Shown here: positions 45,286 through 54,339 of the stretch, piece after piece
Numbering within the stretch: the first letter of the stretch is position 1
Layout: every line of letters begins with the position of its first letter
Assembly (NCBI RefSeq): GCF_014197855.1
Contig: NZ_JACIGJ010000004.1
Coordinates: forward strand, 186,001-250,000
Direction of reading: 5' to 3'
Source: Roseospira marina
Lineage (GTDB): Bacteria; Pseudomonadota; Alphaproteobacteria; Rhodospirillales; Rhodospirillaceae
Length of the DNA stretch: 64,000 nt
The notes under the pieces: model-generated
The model's database searches: none
The model's input: only the letters and a program-made list of their open reading frames with translations
What the model was told of the DNA's origin: nothing
Translations under genes and position numbers: made by a program

Positions 45286-45315
45286 TTGCACCGCCGGGGC
45301 CCCCCTTTCTATAGT
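45286..45315 (+). promoter_or_regulatory. promoter of the SRP RNA gene
   Basis: TTGCAC and TATAGT are separated by 18 bp. A start 6-7 bp downstream coincides with the first base pair of the SRP RNA stem, which supports the call. Confidence 0.65.
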
Positions 45316-45321
45316 GTCGCC

Positions 45322-45419
45322 CGGAAGGCTGGCGGTGGACGGGCTCCTCGCCAACCCGGTCAGGTCCGGAAGGAAGCAGCCGTAACGAGTTTCGGTCCGG
45401 GTCGCCGTTCAGTCTTCCA
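45322..45419 (+). ncRNA. ffs: signal recognition particle RNA, small bacterial type (4.5S)
   Basis: The conserved apical core GGTCAGGTCCGGAAGGAAGC, then CAGCCGTAACGAG, is unmistakable. The ends GGAAGGCTG and CAGTCTTCC pair to close a single long hairpin of about 98 nt. The RNA binds Ffh to target nascent membrane proteins. It is followed at once by dnaX, a common order in alphaproteobacteria. Confidence 0.96.
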
Positions 45420-45470
45420 CCCTGTTTCCGGCCCGCGCACGGCGCGGCGCCCACCAGTTTGCGCCGCCTG

Positions 45471-47444
45471 ATGACCGAGCCCCCCGCCGAGGCCCCGACC
45501 GACGCGCCCCCCTCCCTGTCGGGGGCCGACTCGCCGGACGGACAGACCGCCGCCTACCGGGTTCTCGCGCGCAAATACCGCCCGCTCGCCTTCGATCAGC
45601 TGATCGGCCAGGACGCCCTGGTCCGCACCCTGACCAATGCGGTCAAGGGCGGCCGGCTGGCGCAAGCCTATATGCTTACCGGCGTGCGCGGCGTGGGCAA
45701 GACGACGACGGCGCGGTTGATCGCCCGCGCGCTCAATTGCATCGGGCCGGACGGCACCGGCGGCGTGACCATCGCGCCCTGCGGCGTGTGCAGCGCCTGC
45801 ACCGCCATCATGGCCGACCGGCATGTCGATGTGATGGAGATGGACGCCGCCAGCCGGACCGGCGTCAACGACATCCGCGAAATCCTGGACGGCGTGCGCT
45901 ACCGGCCGACCTCGGCCCGGTACAAGGTCTACATCATCGACGAAGTGCACATGCTCTCCAACCAGGCCTTCAACGCGCTGTTGAAGACGCTGGAGGAGCC
46001 GCCGGAGCATGTGAAGTTCATCTTTGCCACAACCGAGATCCGCAAGGTTCCGGTCACGGTGCTGTCGCGCTGCCAGCGGTTCGACCTGCGGCGGGTGGAA
46101 CAGCCGGTGCTGGCCGCGCACTTCGCCCGCATCGCGGAGCGCGAGGGCAGCCGCGTGGAGGAGGGCGCGCTGGCCCTGATTGCCCGCGCGGCCGACGGCT
46201 CTGTGCGTGACGGGCTGTCGTTGCTCGATCAGGCGATTGCGCATGGGGATGGCACGGTCACGGAAGAGCAGGTCCGCGACATGCTGGGGCTCGCGGACCG
46301 GACTGTGGTGTTCGATCTGTTCGAGGCGGTGATGAAGGGCGACGTCGCCCAGGCCCTCGATATCGTGGCCGCGCAATACGCCCTGGGCGCCGATCCCCTG
46401 GTGGTGGTGCAGGATCTGCTGGAACTGACGCACTGGCTGACCCGGCTGAAGGCGGTCAAGGGCGGCGAGGACGATCCCACCGTGCCGGAGGCGGAGCGCA
46501 CCCGGGGCCGAGAGATGAGCGGCACGCTCTCCATGGCCTCGCTGACGCGCGCGTGGCAGATGCTGCTGAAGGGGCTGGGCGAGGCGCGCATGGCGCCGGA
46601 CCCCCTCCAGGCCGTGGAGATGGCGCTGATTCGGCTGGCCTACGCCGCCGATCTGCCACCGCCGGGCGACGTGGTCGCGCGCCTCGGGCGGGGCGGCGCC
46701 GGCGCGGGCGCAAATGGCGGCGGGGCTGGTGCCCCGTCTGGCGGAGGGGCGCCTGCGGGCGCGCCGACGGGCGGGCCCGGGTCCGGAGGTGGTGGCGGTT
46801 TGCGGGCCGTTGCGGGCTCGCGGCATGGGACGGAGGCGCCTGACGCCGGCCGCTCGGCGCCCGAGGCCCAGACCCAATCCGCGCCCCAGGCTCAGATCCA
46901 GTCCCAGCCCCAGCCAAGCGACACCGCGCTGCCTATGCCGACCACGTTCAAGGCCGTGGCGGAGCTGGCCCGCAGTCGGCGCGAGGCCCGTATTGCCAAG
47001 CATCTGACGCATGATGTCCACCTCGTGGCGTTCGAACCGGGGCGAATCGAGTTCAATCCCGGGCCCGAGGCGCCACGCGATCTGGCCGGGCGCCTGGGCG
47101 CCGCGCTTCAGGACTGGACGGGGCGACGCTGGGTCGTCATGGTCTCCGACCGTCCGGGGGCGGAGACCCTGCATGACCAGCTTCAGGCGGACGTGCTGGC
47201 GGACCCCCTGGTGCAGGCTGTGCTGGAGCTGTATCCAGAGGCGCGTATCGGTTCGGTTCGGGAACGCGCTGGGGACGCGACGGCGCCGGTGGACACGGGG
47301 GCTGCGGCGGTGCTGCCGGGCGGGGACGACGACGATGTGGGGGCCGGCGATGCTGGCCCCGACGGAACCTTTTTCATTATGTCCGACGACGAGTCGCCGG
47401 CGTTCGGCGGCTTTGGGGATGGCTTTGGAGACGACGACACATGA
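45471..47444 (+). CDS. dnaX: DNA polymerase III subunit tau (and possibly gamma)
   Basis: This 657-residue clamp-loader subunit contains YRVLARKYRPLAFDQLIGQD, the P-loop GVRGVGKTTTARL, a zinc module (CGVCSACTAI), and YIIDEVHMLS with FNALLKTLEEPPEHVKFIFA. A Gly/Ala/Pro-rich linker (about 405-485) leads to the tau C-terminal domain that contacts the polymerase and helicase. I see no obvious programmed-frameshift A-run for gamma. The ATG chosen starts MTEPPAEAP; the stop overlaps ybaB (ATGA). Confidence 0.96.
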   Translation: MTEPPAEAPTDAPPSLSGADSPDGQTAAYRVLARKYRPLAFDQLIGQDALVRTLTNAVKGGRLAQAYMLTGVRGVGKTTTARLIARALNCIGPDGTGGVTIAPCGVCSACTAIMADRHVDVMEMDAASRTGVNDIREILDGVRYRPTSARYKVYIIDEVHMLSNQAFNALLKTLEEPPEHVKFIFATTEIRKVPVTVLSRCQRFDLRRVEQPVLAAHFARIAEREGSRVEEGALALIARAADGSVRDGLSLLDQAIAHGDGTVTEEQVRDMLGLADRTVVFDLFEAVMKGDVAQALDIVAAQYALGADPLVVVQDLLELTHWLTRLKAVKGGEDDPTVPEAERTRGREMSGTLSMASLTRAWQMLLKGLGEARMAPDPLQAVEMALIRLAYAADLPPPGDVVARLGRGGAGAGANGGGAGAPSGGGAPAGAPTGGPGSGGGGGLRAVAGSRHGTEAPDAGRSAPEAQTQSAPQAQIQSQPQPSDTALPMPTTFKAVAELARSRREARIAKHLTHDVHLVAFEPGRIEFNPGPEAPRDLAGRLGAALQDWTGRRWVVMVSDRPGAETLHDQLQADVLADPLVQAVLELYPEARIGSVRERAGDATAPVDTGAAAVLPGGDDDDVGAGDAGPDGTFFIMSDDESPAFGGFGDGFGDDDT

Positions 47445-47764
47445 AAAACCTCGGCAACCTGATGAAACAGGCCCAGGACATGCAAAAGAAAATGGGGGAG
47501 ATGCAGGCGAAGATGCAGGAGATGGAAATCTCCGGCAGCGCTGGCGGCGGCATGGTCGAGGTTATTATTAACGGTAAGGGCGAAATGCGCCGTCTGACCA
47601 TCGACAAATCCATCGTCGATCCCGAGGACAAGGAAATGATCGAGGACCTCGTGGTCGCCGCCTTCAACGACGCCAAGGCAAAGGCCGAGCAGGCGATGCA
47701 GGAGCAGATGCAGGAAATCACCGGCGGCCTGAAGCTGCCGCCCGGCATGAACCTGCCGTTCTGA
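47441..47764 (+). CDS. ybaB: nucleoid-associated protein YbaB/EbfC
   Basis: This 107-residue dimeric DNA-binding protein begins [20 protein letters not shown] and has the [20 protein letters not shown] core of the family. It is coupled to dnaX by a four-base overlap and precedes recR, the standard dnaX-ybaB-recR order. Confidence 0.96.
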   Translation: MKNLGNLMKQAQDMQKKMGEMQAKMQEMEISGSAGGGMVEVIINGKGEMRRLTIDKSIVDPEDKEMIEDLVVAAFNDAKAKAEQAMQEQMQEITGGLKLPPGMNLPF

Positions 47765-47801
47765 TCCGGGTGAACCGGATCAAGACCCGACAGGGGCGGT
47801 C

Positions 47802-48401
47802 ATGACGGGTCCCGAGATTGAGCGTTTGATGACGCTGCTGGCGCGCCTGCCGGGCCTGGGGCCACGGTCGGCGCGTCGCGTGGCGCTGCACCTGATCCAG
47901 AAGCGCGAGGCGGTGATGGCGCCCTTGATCGGCGCCCTGTCGGACGTGGCGGACCGTGTCCGCCCCTGCGGCGTGTGCGGGAATTTCGATACCCACGACC
48001 CCTGCGGTGTGTGCCAGGACCCGCGACGGGACGAGACGGTTATGTGTGTCGTCGAGGATGTCGCCGATCTGTGGGCGATGGAGCGGGCCGGCGCCTTCTC
48101 CGGCCGCTATCACGTCTTGGGGGGGGTGCTGTCCGCGCTGGAAGGCGTCGGGCCGGATGACCTGAATCTGCCGGCGCTCGAGGCGCGGTGTACGGCCGGG
48201 CGCATCCGAGAGGTGGTGCTCGCGCTCGGCGCCACCGTGGACGGGCAGACCACGGCCCATGTCATCGCCGACCGGTTGGGCGAGGCCGCGCCCGGCATCA
48301 CGGTGTCCTCGCTAGGCCAGGGCGTGCCCGTGGGCGGGGAACTCGACTTCCTGGACGACGGCACCATCGGGGCCGCGCTGCGGGCACGCCGGCCCGTCTA
48401 A
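47802..48401 (+). CDS. recR: recombination mediator RecR
   Basis: The product has 199 residues. A helix-hairpin-helix is near [21 protein letters not shown] zinc finger uses Cys 56, 59, 68 and 71 (CGVC...CGVC). The Toprim domain ([32 protein letters not shown]) follows. It acts with RecFO to load RecA on gaps. The ATG follows AGGGGCGG. Confidence 0.97.
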   Translation: MTGPEIERLMTLLARLPGLGPRSARRVALHLIQKREAVMAPLIGALSDVADRVRPCGVCGNFDTHDPCGVCQDPRRDETVMCVVEDVADLWAMERAGAFSGRYHVLGGVLSALEGVGPDDLNLPALEARCTAGRIREVVLALGATVDGQTTAHVIADRLGEAAPGITVSSLGQGVPVGGELDFLDDGTIGAALRARRPV

Positions 48402-48531
48402 GACGGCCGGTGTAAGACGGGGGCCCCGCTCCGTTTTGATGTGGACGCCGTGCCCGGTGCCCGGTACCGTCGCGGCCATATGGGGCCGCGTTTCCAGCGG
48501 ATCCCGTCGTGTTCCAGCGGCGAGAGAACGG

Positions 48532-50091
48532 ATGAACGCACAGGCACCCGATGCACGCTCGGTCCGTGGTCCGGTGCTGGATGTCATCCTGATTCTTGCG
48601 GTCGTCGTGGCGCTGCGCTTGCCGGCGTTCGGCCTGTCGGTGATCGATTGGGACGAGTCGATCTACGCGCTCGTGGCGCGCTCCATTCTGGAGGGGCTGT
48701 GGCCGTTCCAGGGTGTGTTCGACCATAAACCGGCGGCCCTTTACGAGCTGTTCGCGCTGGCCTTCTGGATCGGGGGCGACCGGCCGGCGGTGACGCATGC
48801 GGTTGGTCTTGTCGCCGTCGCGGTGACGGCGCTCGGGATGTACCACATTCTCACCCGGCCGTTCGGGTTGGCGCGTCGCGGTGCCGTGACCCTGACCCTC
48901 TGCTACGTGGTGGCGATCGGCGGGCTTGGCGGCCTGGCGTCGAACACCGAGGTGATCGTCAACGCCTACGCCGTGATTTGGACGGCGGCGGCCCTGGCCG
49001 GGGTCCGGCGCGGATACGTTGCGCCGGTCGTGACGGGGTTCGCCATGGCGGCCGCGTTCCACACCAATTACCTGACCGGCGTGCTGATGGTGGGATTCGC
49101 CGTCGGGTTCCTGGCCTACAGCCTCATGCGGGCCGAGGCGGGGCTGGCCGCCGCCCTCCGGCGCTACACGGTGTTCGGCACGCTGGCGCTGGCGGCGTTC
49201 CTCGCCGGGTCGGCCCTGATTCTGGCGCCGATCGCGATCTATGCCGATGTCGGCCAGTACTGGCAGGAGCAGTGGGCCTACCTGACCCGGTATGCGCCGT
49301 CGTCGGCCTCCATCGGCGCGTTGCTCTCGGGCCTCGAGCAGACCGCGATCATCACGCTCCTGGGCGTGCTGACGGTGGCGCTGCTCGGCCTGGCGATGGC
49401 GCGCGGCGAGGCTGGGCGGCGCGAGGCCGCCCCCGTGGTGTTCGGCCTGTGCATGCTGGCGGCGGGCATGGCCGCCTATGTGGCTACGTGGCGGTTCTTC
49501 CCTCATTATCTGATTTATGCCGTGCTGTTCGGGATGCTGACCCTGGGCAGCGCGGTGGCGATGGTCCGGCCGACGCGGGATGCTGCGGCCCTGGTGCTGG
49601 TCGCCGTGGCGGCGGTGTCCCTGCATGTCGGCGCCGGCGCCGTCTACACCTACGGGCGCGTGGCGGTGAACGCCGTGTTGATGGCGCACGGGAAACCGCC
49701 GGTGCGCGATCCTGCGCGCGTGGTCGCCGCCGCCGCGTCCCCGTACTTCGAGGCTGATCAACGCCTGTACGTTCTGCTGGCCGAGCCGGTCCTGTATCAG
49801 CTTCTGGATGGGACGCCGGCCACGCGCTACGCGTTCTACCGCCATCATGCCGTGCCCGAACTCACGGCGGTCACCGGCGTGGATACCGGCGAGGAGATTG
49901 ACCGAATCTTCAGTACGCCGCCGGCCATGGTCATCCTCGGCGCCTGCGATCCGGCGGCCGGATGCGAGGTGCGGCCCGAGGATTATGCCTCCGTGCTGGA
50001 AAAGTTGCGGTCTCTTGGGTATGACCGCGTACAGACCGTTCTGTCCGGAACCCGCGACGAAACGACGATCTACGTCCGCCCGGGCTCCTGA
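48532..50091 (+). CDS. GT-C family membrane glycosyltransferase (GT39-like), first of three
   Basis: This 519-residue protein has about 10-12 membrane helices. The first periplasmic loop, VIDWDESIYALVARSILEG then WPFQGVFDHKPAALY, carries the acidic residues that GT-C enzymes use to bind a lipid-phosphate sugar donor and metal. A soluble periplasmic domain forms the C-terminus. Such enzymes transfer sugars from polyprenyl phosphate to lipids or proteins. The acceptor is unknown. The next GT-C gene starts 28 bp downstream. Confidence 0.85.
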   Translation: MNAQAPDARSVRGPVLDVILILAVVVALRLPAFGLSVIDWDESIYALVARSILEGLWPFQGVFDHKPAALYELFALAFWIGGDRPAVTHAVGLVAVAVTALGMYHILTRPFGLARRGAVTLTLCYVVAIGGLGGLASNTEVIVNAYAVIWTAAALAGVRRGYVAPVVTGFAMAAAFHTNYLTGVLMVGFAVGFLAYSLMRAEAGLAAALRRYTVFGTLALAAFLAGSALILAPIAIYADVGQYWQEQWAYLTRYAPSSASIGALLSGLEQTAIITLLGVLTVALLGLAMARGEAGRREAAPVVFGLCMLAAGMAAYVATWRFFPHYLIYAVLFGMLTLGSAVAMVRPTRDAAALVLVAVAAVSLHVGAGAVYTYGRVAVNAVLMAHGKPPVRDPARVVAAAASPYFEADQRLYVLLAEPVLYQLLDGTPATRYAFYRHHAVPELTAVTGVDTGEEIDRIFSTPPAMVILGACDPAAGCEVRPEDYASVLEKLRSLGYDRVQTVLSGTRDETTIYVRPGS

Positions 50092-50119
50092 ACTCCCCAC
50101 GTCCCGAGGCGTTCCATCC

Positions 50120-52093
50120 ATGTCCAGTACAGCCGCCCCGTCCGTGACGACCGGGATGCCGGGTCGCACCCATGCCTTTTGGCGCTGGCTCGATCCGGGC
50201 GACCCAGCGCGGGCCACGCTGATCCTGATTCTCGTGACGGCCGTGATCCGGCTCGGCTTGGCCGTTCTGATGGATTTCGGCAACGGCGAGTCCTACTACC
50301 TCGCCGGCACTCGCGTGCCGCATCTGAGCTATTTCGATCAGCCGCCGTTGGCGCTCTGGCTGGGGTGGGCCATGCTGGCGCTGACGGGGAGCGACGATCC
50401 GGCGATCATTCGCCTGCCGTTCATCGTGCTGTTCGCTGGTACGACCTGGATGCTGTTCACCCTGACCCGGCGCCTGTATTCGCCGCGTGCCGGGTTCTAT
50501 GCCGCGCTTCTGTTGAACGTTTCGGCCGTGTTCACCGTCAGCGTCGGCGGCTGGTTCCAGCCCGACGGGCCGCTGATGCTGTTCTGGCTGGTGACCGCCT
50601 GGGCGTTGGTGCGGGTCATGCTGCCGGAACCCGGGACAATGGGCCCGGCGCGCATCTGGGGCTGGTGGCTGTTCATCGGGATCAGCCTGGGCCTGACCGT
50701 TCTGTCGAAGTACCACGCCGCGTTTCTGATCGCGGGGGCCGGGCTGTTTGCGCTGACGCGGCGCGACCAGTGGCGCTGGGTCTCGCACCCCGCGCCCTAC
50801 GTGGCGATGCTCGTGGCGTTCGTCGTGGCCTCGCCCGTCCTGATCTGGAACCTGCAAAACGACTGGGTGTCGTTTGCCTTTCAGGGCGGCCGGTCGGTGG
50901 AAAGCGCCGGCCTGCGGCCCGAGTGGCTGTTGCGCAGTGTCCTCGGCCAGATGACCTGGCTTCTGCCTTGGGTCTGGCTGCCCATGATCTGGGTGTTCGC
51001 CCGGGCGCTCATCGCCGGGCCGTCGGCGCGGGAGGACTGGTTCCTCGCCTGCGTGGCCCTCGGCCCCATCGCGTTTTTCACCATCGTGGCCCTGTGGGCG
51101 CCGCTGGGGTTCCATTTCCACTGGCAGGCGCCGGGCTATCTGATGCTGTTCCCGCTGCTGGGGCGTTTCGCGGCGAATGGCGTCACGCAGCGCCCGAGAC
51201 TGACGCGGGGCTGGCTCGGGACCTCCGTCACCGTGACGACCGTGGTGATCGCCGTCCTGGCGAGCCATATCGCCACCAACTGGATCGCCCACGTGATGCC
51301 CCTGGAGAAAGACCCCACGCTGGAGGCGCTGGAGTGGCGCGACCAGCGGGATGATCTCCGCGCGCGTGGCCTCCTCGGGCAGCCCCGGACCTTCGCCGCC
51401 GCGACCCACTGGGTGGAGGGCGGCAAGGTCGACAGCGCGGTCGGCGGTGCCATGCCGGTGGTCGTTCTGTCCGATGATCCGCGAAACCTTGCCTTCACGC
51501 TGGATCTGACGACGGTCGAGGGCTGGGACGTCCTGATGATGGGCACCGACCACCGCCTCAAGGATCCGGCGGCGCGGTTCAGTCAGACGATCCGGGGTGG
51601 CGTCGAGTTGGTGGATCGGTTCGACCTGACCCGGGGTGGGGACGTTGTCCTGCGGGACGTCGGGGTGTTCCTGGCCCATAATTTCTCGGTTCGCCATCGA
51701 ATTGAATTCGATGGTACGGACCCCGACAGCTACTTCGGCGAGGGCTGGGGCGCGTTTGAAGGCGGACCGGGCGCGCGCGCCATCGACGCCGAGGCCGCCA
51801 CGCTTCACTTCGATATCGAACCCCGCGTCCGCTACGGGCACCTTGTGCTCCGGGCGCGGTCCTCAGGTGGGCAGCAGACGTTGCGGGTTGCGTGGGAGGG
51901 ACAGCCGGTAGGGCGCCTCGTTCTGCCGGAGGATGGGTCCGCCGTCGATCTGGTCGTGCCGGTGCCTGGGGACCGCCGCGTGGGGCGATGGCAGGGTACG
52001 CTGACGCTGACGCCGGAGCGGCCGGGCGTGACCGTCGAACGGGTGACGCTGGACCCGGTTTCGTCCCCGCACCCCACCGGCGCGGGGAGATGA
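50120..52093 (+). CDS. GT-C family membrane glycosyltransferase (ArnT/GT39-like), second of three
   Basis: The product has 657 residues. The first loop reads DFGNGESYYLAGTRVPHLSY then FDQPPLALWLGWAML, very like the ArnT/dolichol-mannosyltransferase pattern. About 11 membrane helices follow. An extra C-terminal beta-rich domain of about 130 residues (GQQTLRVAWEGQPVGRLVL, then GDRRVGRWQGTLTL) resembles carbohydrate-binding modules. It is probably co-transcribed with the preceding GT-C gene. Lipid A or another envelope lipid is a plausible acceptor. Confidence 0.87.
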   Translation: MSSTAAPSVTTGMPGRTHAFWRWLDPGDPARATLILILVTAVIRLGLAVLMDFGNGESYYLAGTRVPHLSYFDQPPLALWLGWAMLALTGSDDPAIIRLPFIVLFAGTTWMLFTLTRRLYSPRAGFYAALLLNVSAVFTVSVGGWFQPDGPLMLFWLVTAWALVRVMLPEPGTMGPARIWGWWLFIGISLGLTVLSKYHAAFLIAGAGLFALTRRDQWRWVSHPAPYVAMLVAFVVASPVLIWNLQNDWVSFAFQGGRSVESAGLRPEWLLRSVLGQMTWLLPWVWLPMIWVFARALIAGPSAREDWFLACVALGPIAFFTIVALWAPLGFHFHWQAPGYLMLFPLLGRFAANGVTQRPRLTRGWLGTSVTVTTVVIAVLASHIATNWIAHVMPLEKDPTLEALEWRDQRDDLRARGLLGQPRTFAAATHWVEGGKVDSAVGGAMPVVVLSDDPRNLAFTLDLTTVEGWDVLMMGTDHRLKDPAARFSQTIRGGVELVDRFDLTRGGDVVLRDVGVFLAHNFSVRHRIEFDGTDPDSYFGEGWGAFEGGPGARAIDAEAATLHFDIEPRVRYGHLVLRARSSGGQQTLRVAWEGQPVGRLVLPEDGSAVDLVVPVPGDRRVGRWQGTLTLTPERPGVTVERVTLDPVSSPHPTGAGR

Positions 52094-52114
52094 CCGCCAG
52101 CGGGATGCGCAGCC

Positions 52115-52903
52115 TTAAAGGATGTCGAACCGTGACAGCGCCTGCGCCAGATCGTCCCCGAAGCTGGGGCCCTTCTTGAGCAGGCCGGCGCGGGGCGGCA
52201 GGTCGCGCAGGGCGGGGTGCCCCATTTCGTAGCTCGTCAGCAAGGCGAACGGAATATCGCGGGTGTGGGGCATGGCCGCGAACGCACAGGCCAGATCAAC
52301 CCCGGTCATTTCGCCGATCTCCTGGCCGGCGATGATCAGGTCCGGCCGGGTCCGGAACACCTGTTCGAATGCGTCGAACGGAACGCGCACGCAGGTGCTG
52401 CGCAGGCCGCAGGCGGCCAACTCGCGCTCGATCAGGTGCGCGCCGACCCGGTCGCGCAGGATCAGAAGAACCTCGACCGGGCGCGGAATCACCACCTCGA
52501 AATCAATGTCGAACGTGCGCTTCAGCGGCAGTTCGCGAACCATTCTCGCGGTCGCGTCGGCGCCGTCCAGGTGACCGTCCAAGGCGTCTTCCAGCCGGCT
52601 GGCGAAGGCCTCGATATCGGACAGCGTGGCCTCGGTCAGGGTCTCCAGCGGGCCGACGTATTCGTCCAAGCGCCGCAGCACGAGCCGTACCGTCGGCAGC
52701 ACGCCGGTCGGGGCCTGGGCGTTGAGCGTGCGTACGGCAGCGCGCAAGCCGACCACGGCGGCCTCGGGTTCGGTCGCGCCGGCCCGCAGGTTGCTCGCGA
52801 TGACCGCGACGGTGTCGATCGCCTGAAGAACGTCCTCGCGAAACTCGGCTTCGATCTCGCGTTCGATCTCGTCGGCGTTCGGGACCATGTTGGGGGTCGA
52901 CAT
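52115..52903 (-). CDS. pseudo-receiver protein with a helical N-terminal domain
   Basis: The product has 262 residues. The C-terminal about 120 follow the response-regulator receiver fold: VLLILRDRVGAHLIERELA, then DLIIAGQEIGEMTGVDLA, FALLTSYE and LLKKGPSFGDDL. The position of the phosphorylated aspartate, normally LLD, reads IAG, so it should not be phosphorylated. The N-terminal helical part (LRAAVRTLNAQAPTGVLPTV) resembles an HPt bundle without the histidine. It may be a phosphorylation-independent adaptor. It is oriented against both neighbouring genes. Confidence 0.75.
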   Translation of the reverse strand: MSTPNMVPNADEIEREIEAEFREDVLQAIDTVAVIASNLRAGATEPEAAVVGLRAAVRTLNAQAPTGVLPTVRLVLRRLDEYVGPLETLTEATLSDIEAFASRLEDALDGHLDGADATARMVRELPLKRTFDIDFEVVIPRPVEVLLILRDRVGAHLIERELAACGLRSTCVRVPFDAFEQVFRTRPDLIIAGQEIGEMTGVDLACAFAAMPHTRDIPFALLTSYEMGHPALRDLPPRAGLLKKGPSFGDDLAQALSRFDIL

Positions 52904-53207
52904 GACACGCGTTCCTTTGAGACGGTGGCGTTCGCGCGTGGACGCTATACCGGTTCCGACTGTAACGCCACCGCCAGATGCCGAAAAGCCCGCGCCGAAA
53001 AACCCTGGGGGCCGACCGGGGGGCTGTCCGGTGGCAACAGGGGGGCCGTTGGCAACAGGGGGGCGCCGGGTGTAAGACCGGGACACGATGATCTGAAAGG
53101 CTGGGCGCGTCCCGACATCTGGCGCGCACGCCCCGAGAACAGCCGCGCGCCGACGGACCGGGCGTGGGTGGCATGGTGTCCGATGTTCAACGCATGAGTC
53201 TCGCGGC
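52904..53207. other. intergenic region between the pseudo-receiver and lptG
   Basis: No gene is seen. A 14-bp direct repeat GGCAACAGGGGGGC occurs at 53033-53046 and 53051-53064. The gap must hold the divergent promoters, but no good match was recognised. Confidence 0.4.
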
Positions 53208-54305
53208 GTGCAACCGACCCTCATAAAATATGTCGCCCGGCATTTTCTGGTCGCGCTCGGCGTGACCCTTCTGGCGGCATCGGGCCTGATCCTGCTGTTC
53301 GACGTCATCGAGCTGCTGCGCCAGACGTCCCGCATTCCCGAGGCAACCCTGAGTCTGGTGGTCGGGATGGGCCTTCTGCGCCTGCCGCTCGTATTGCAGG
53401 CTGGATTGCCGTTCGCCTTTCTGGCCGCCGCGCTGATTACGTTCTGGCGGCTGGCCCGGTCCAGCGAACTCATCATCATCCGGGCTGCGGGGGTCTCCGT
53501 TTGGCAGGTCCTTGTCCCGCTGTTCGCGCTGGTGCTGGGGCTGGGTGTCGTGAACGTCGGGGTCGGCAACCCGATCGCGGCGGCCTTGTTCACGCAGTTC
53601 GAGCGCCTGGCGCACGAGGTCGGGATCGGCGGGGACAATCCGTTCTCGCTGTCGCGCGGCGGCATGTGGCTGCGCGAGCCCACGGAGAATGGCTTCACCA
53701 TCGTGCACGCCCGCGACGCCCGGCAGGAGAATCGGGTGCTGTATTTGGCGGACGTGATGATCCTGGAGATGGGGCCGGACGACATACCGACCTGGCGGGC
53801 CGACGCGGCGCACGCCCGGTTGTCCAATCAGGCCTTCGTGCTGGCGGACGTCACCGTGTCGGTGCCGGGGCGCGCCCCGGAGCACCACGACACGCTGTCG
53901 GTCGAGACGTCCCTGTCACTGCCCAAGATTCAGGAGAATTTCGCGGCGCCGGAGTCCATGTCGTTCTGGGAACTGCCGGATTTCATCGCGTTTTTTGAAT
54001 CGGCCGGCTTTTCCGCGAACGCCCACCGCATGCACTGGCATGCGCTGATCGCGTCGCCCGCCATGCTCTGTGCCATGGTCCTGCTGGCGGCCGTGTTCGG
54101 CTTCAACTCCAGTCAGCGCCAGGGAGCATGGCTGGCGCGCGTGGTCGGCTGCGTCGTCACCGGATTCGTCGTCTACTTTTTTTCCCAGGTGACCTATACC
54201 CTCGGGCAGTCGCAGACCCTGCCGGTGGTGCTTGCGGCCTGGGCACCGACCCTGGTCAGCGGCCTTCTCGGCACGGCCCTGCTGTTTCACCTGGAGGATG
54301 GCTGA
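53208..54305 (+). CDS. lptG: LPS export permease LptG (YjgP/YjgQ family)
   Basis: The product has 365 residues. Three membrane helices flank each side of a periplasmic beta-jellyroll. LLFDVIELLRQTSR and LQAGLPFAFLAAALITFWRL followed by ARSSELIIIRAAGVS are typical. It forms, with LptF and LptB, the ABC machine that extracts lipopolysaccharide from the inner membrane. I favour LptG over LptF from the start motif, but the paralogues are alike. The start is a GTG with no strong ribosome site. Confidence 0.88.
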   Translation: MQPTLIKYVARHFLVALGVTLLAASGLILLFDVIELLRQTSRIPEATLSLVVGMGLLRLPLVLQAGLPFAFLAAALITFWRLARSSELIIIRAAGVSVWQVLVPLFALVLGLGVVNVGVGNPIAAALFTQFERLAHEVGIGGDNPFSLSRGGMWLREPTENGFTIVHARDARQENRVLYLADVMILEMGPDDIPTWRADAAHARLSNQAFVLADVTVSVPGRAPEHHDTLSVETSLSLPKIQENFAAPESMSFWELPDFIAFFESAGFSANAHRMHWHALIASPAMLCAMVLLAAVFGFNSSQRQGAWLARVVGCVVTGFVVYFFSQVTYTLGQSQTLPVVLAAWAPTLVSGLLGTALLFHLEDG

Positions 54306-54339
54306 GGCCATCTGGTCCTGAACCTGCTGCGGAGTCCGG

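Noticed and set aside
45360-47174. 604-codon open frame on the minus strand over dnaX
   Set aside because: It is antisense to dnaX and also overlaps the SRP RNA; no domain is visible.
45471-47444. Programmed frameshift in dnaX producing gamma
   Set aside because: No slippery A-run with a following stem was found near the domain III/IV boundary; only tau can be supported.
53033-53064. 14-bp direct repeat in the gap before lptG
   Set aside because: Only two short GC-rich copies; no sign of a CRISPR, iteron or mobile element.
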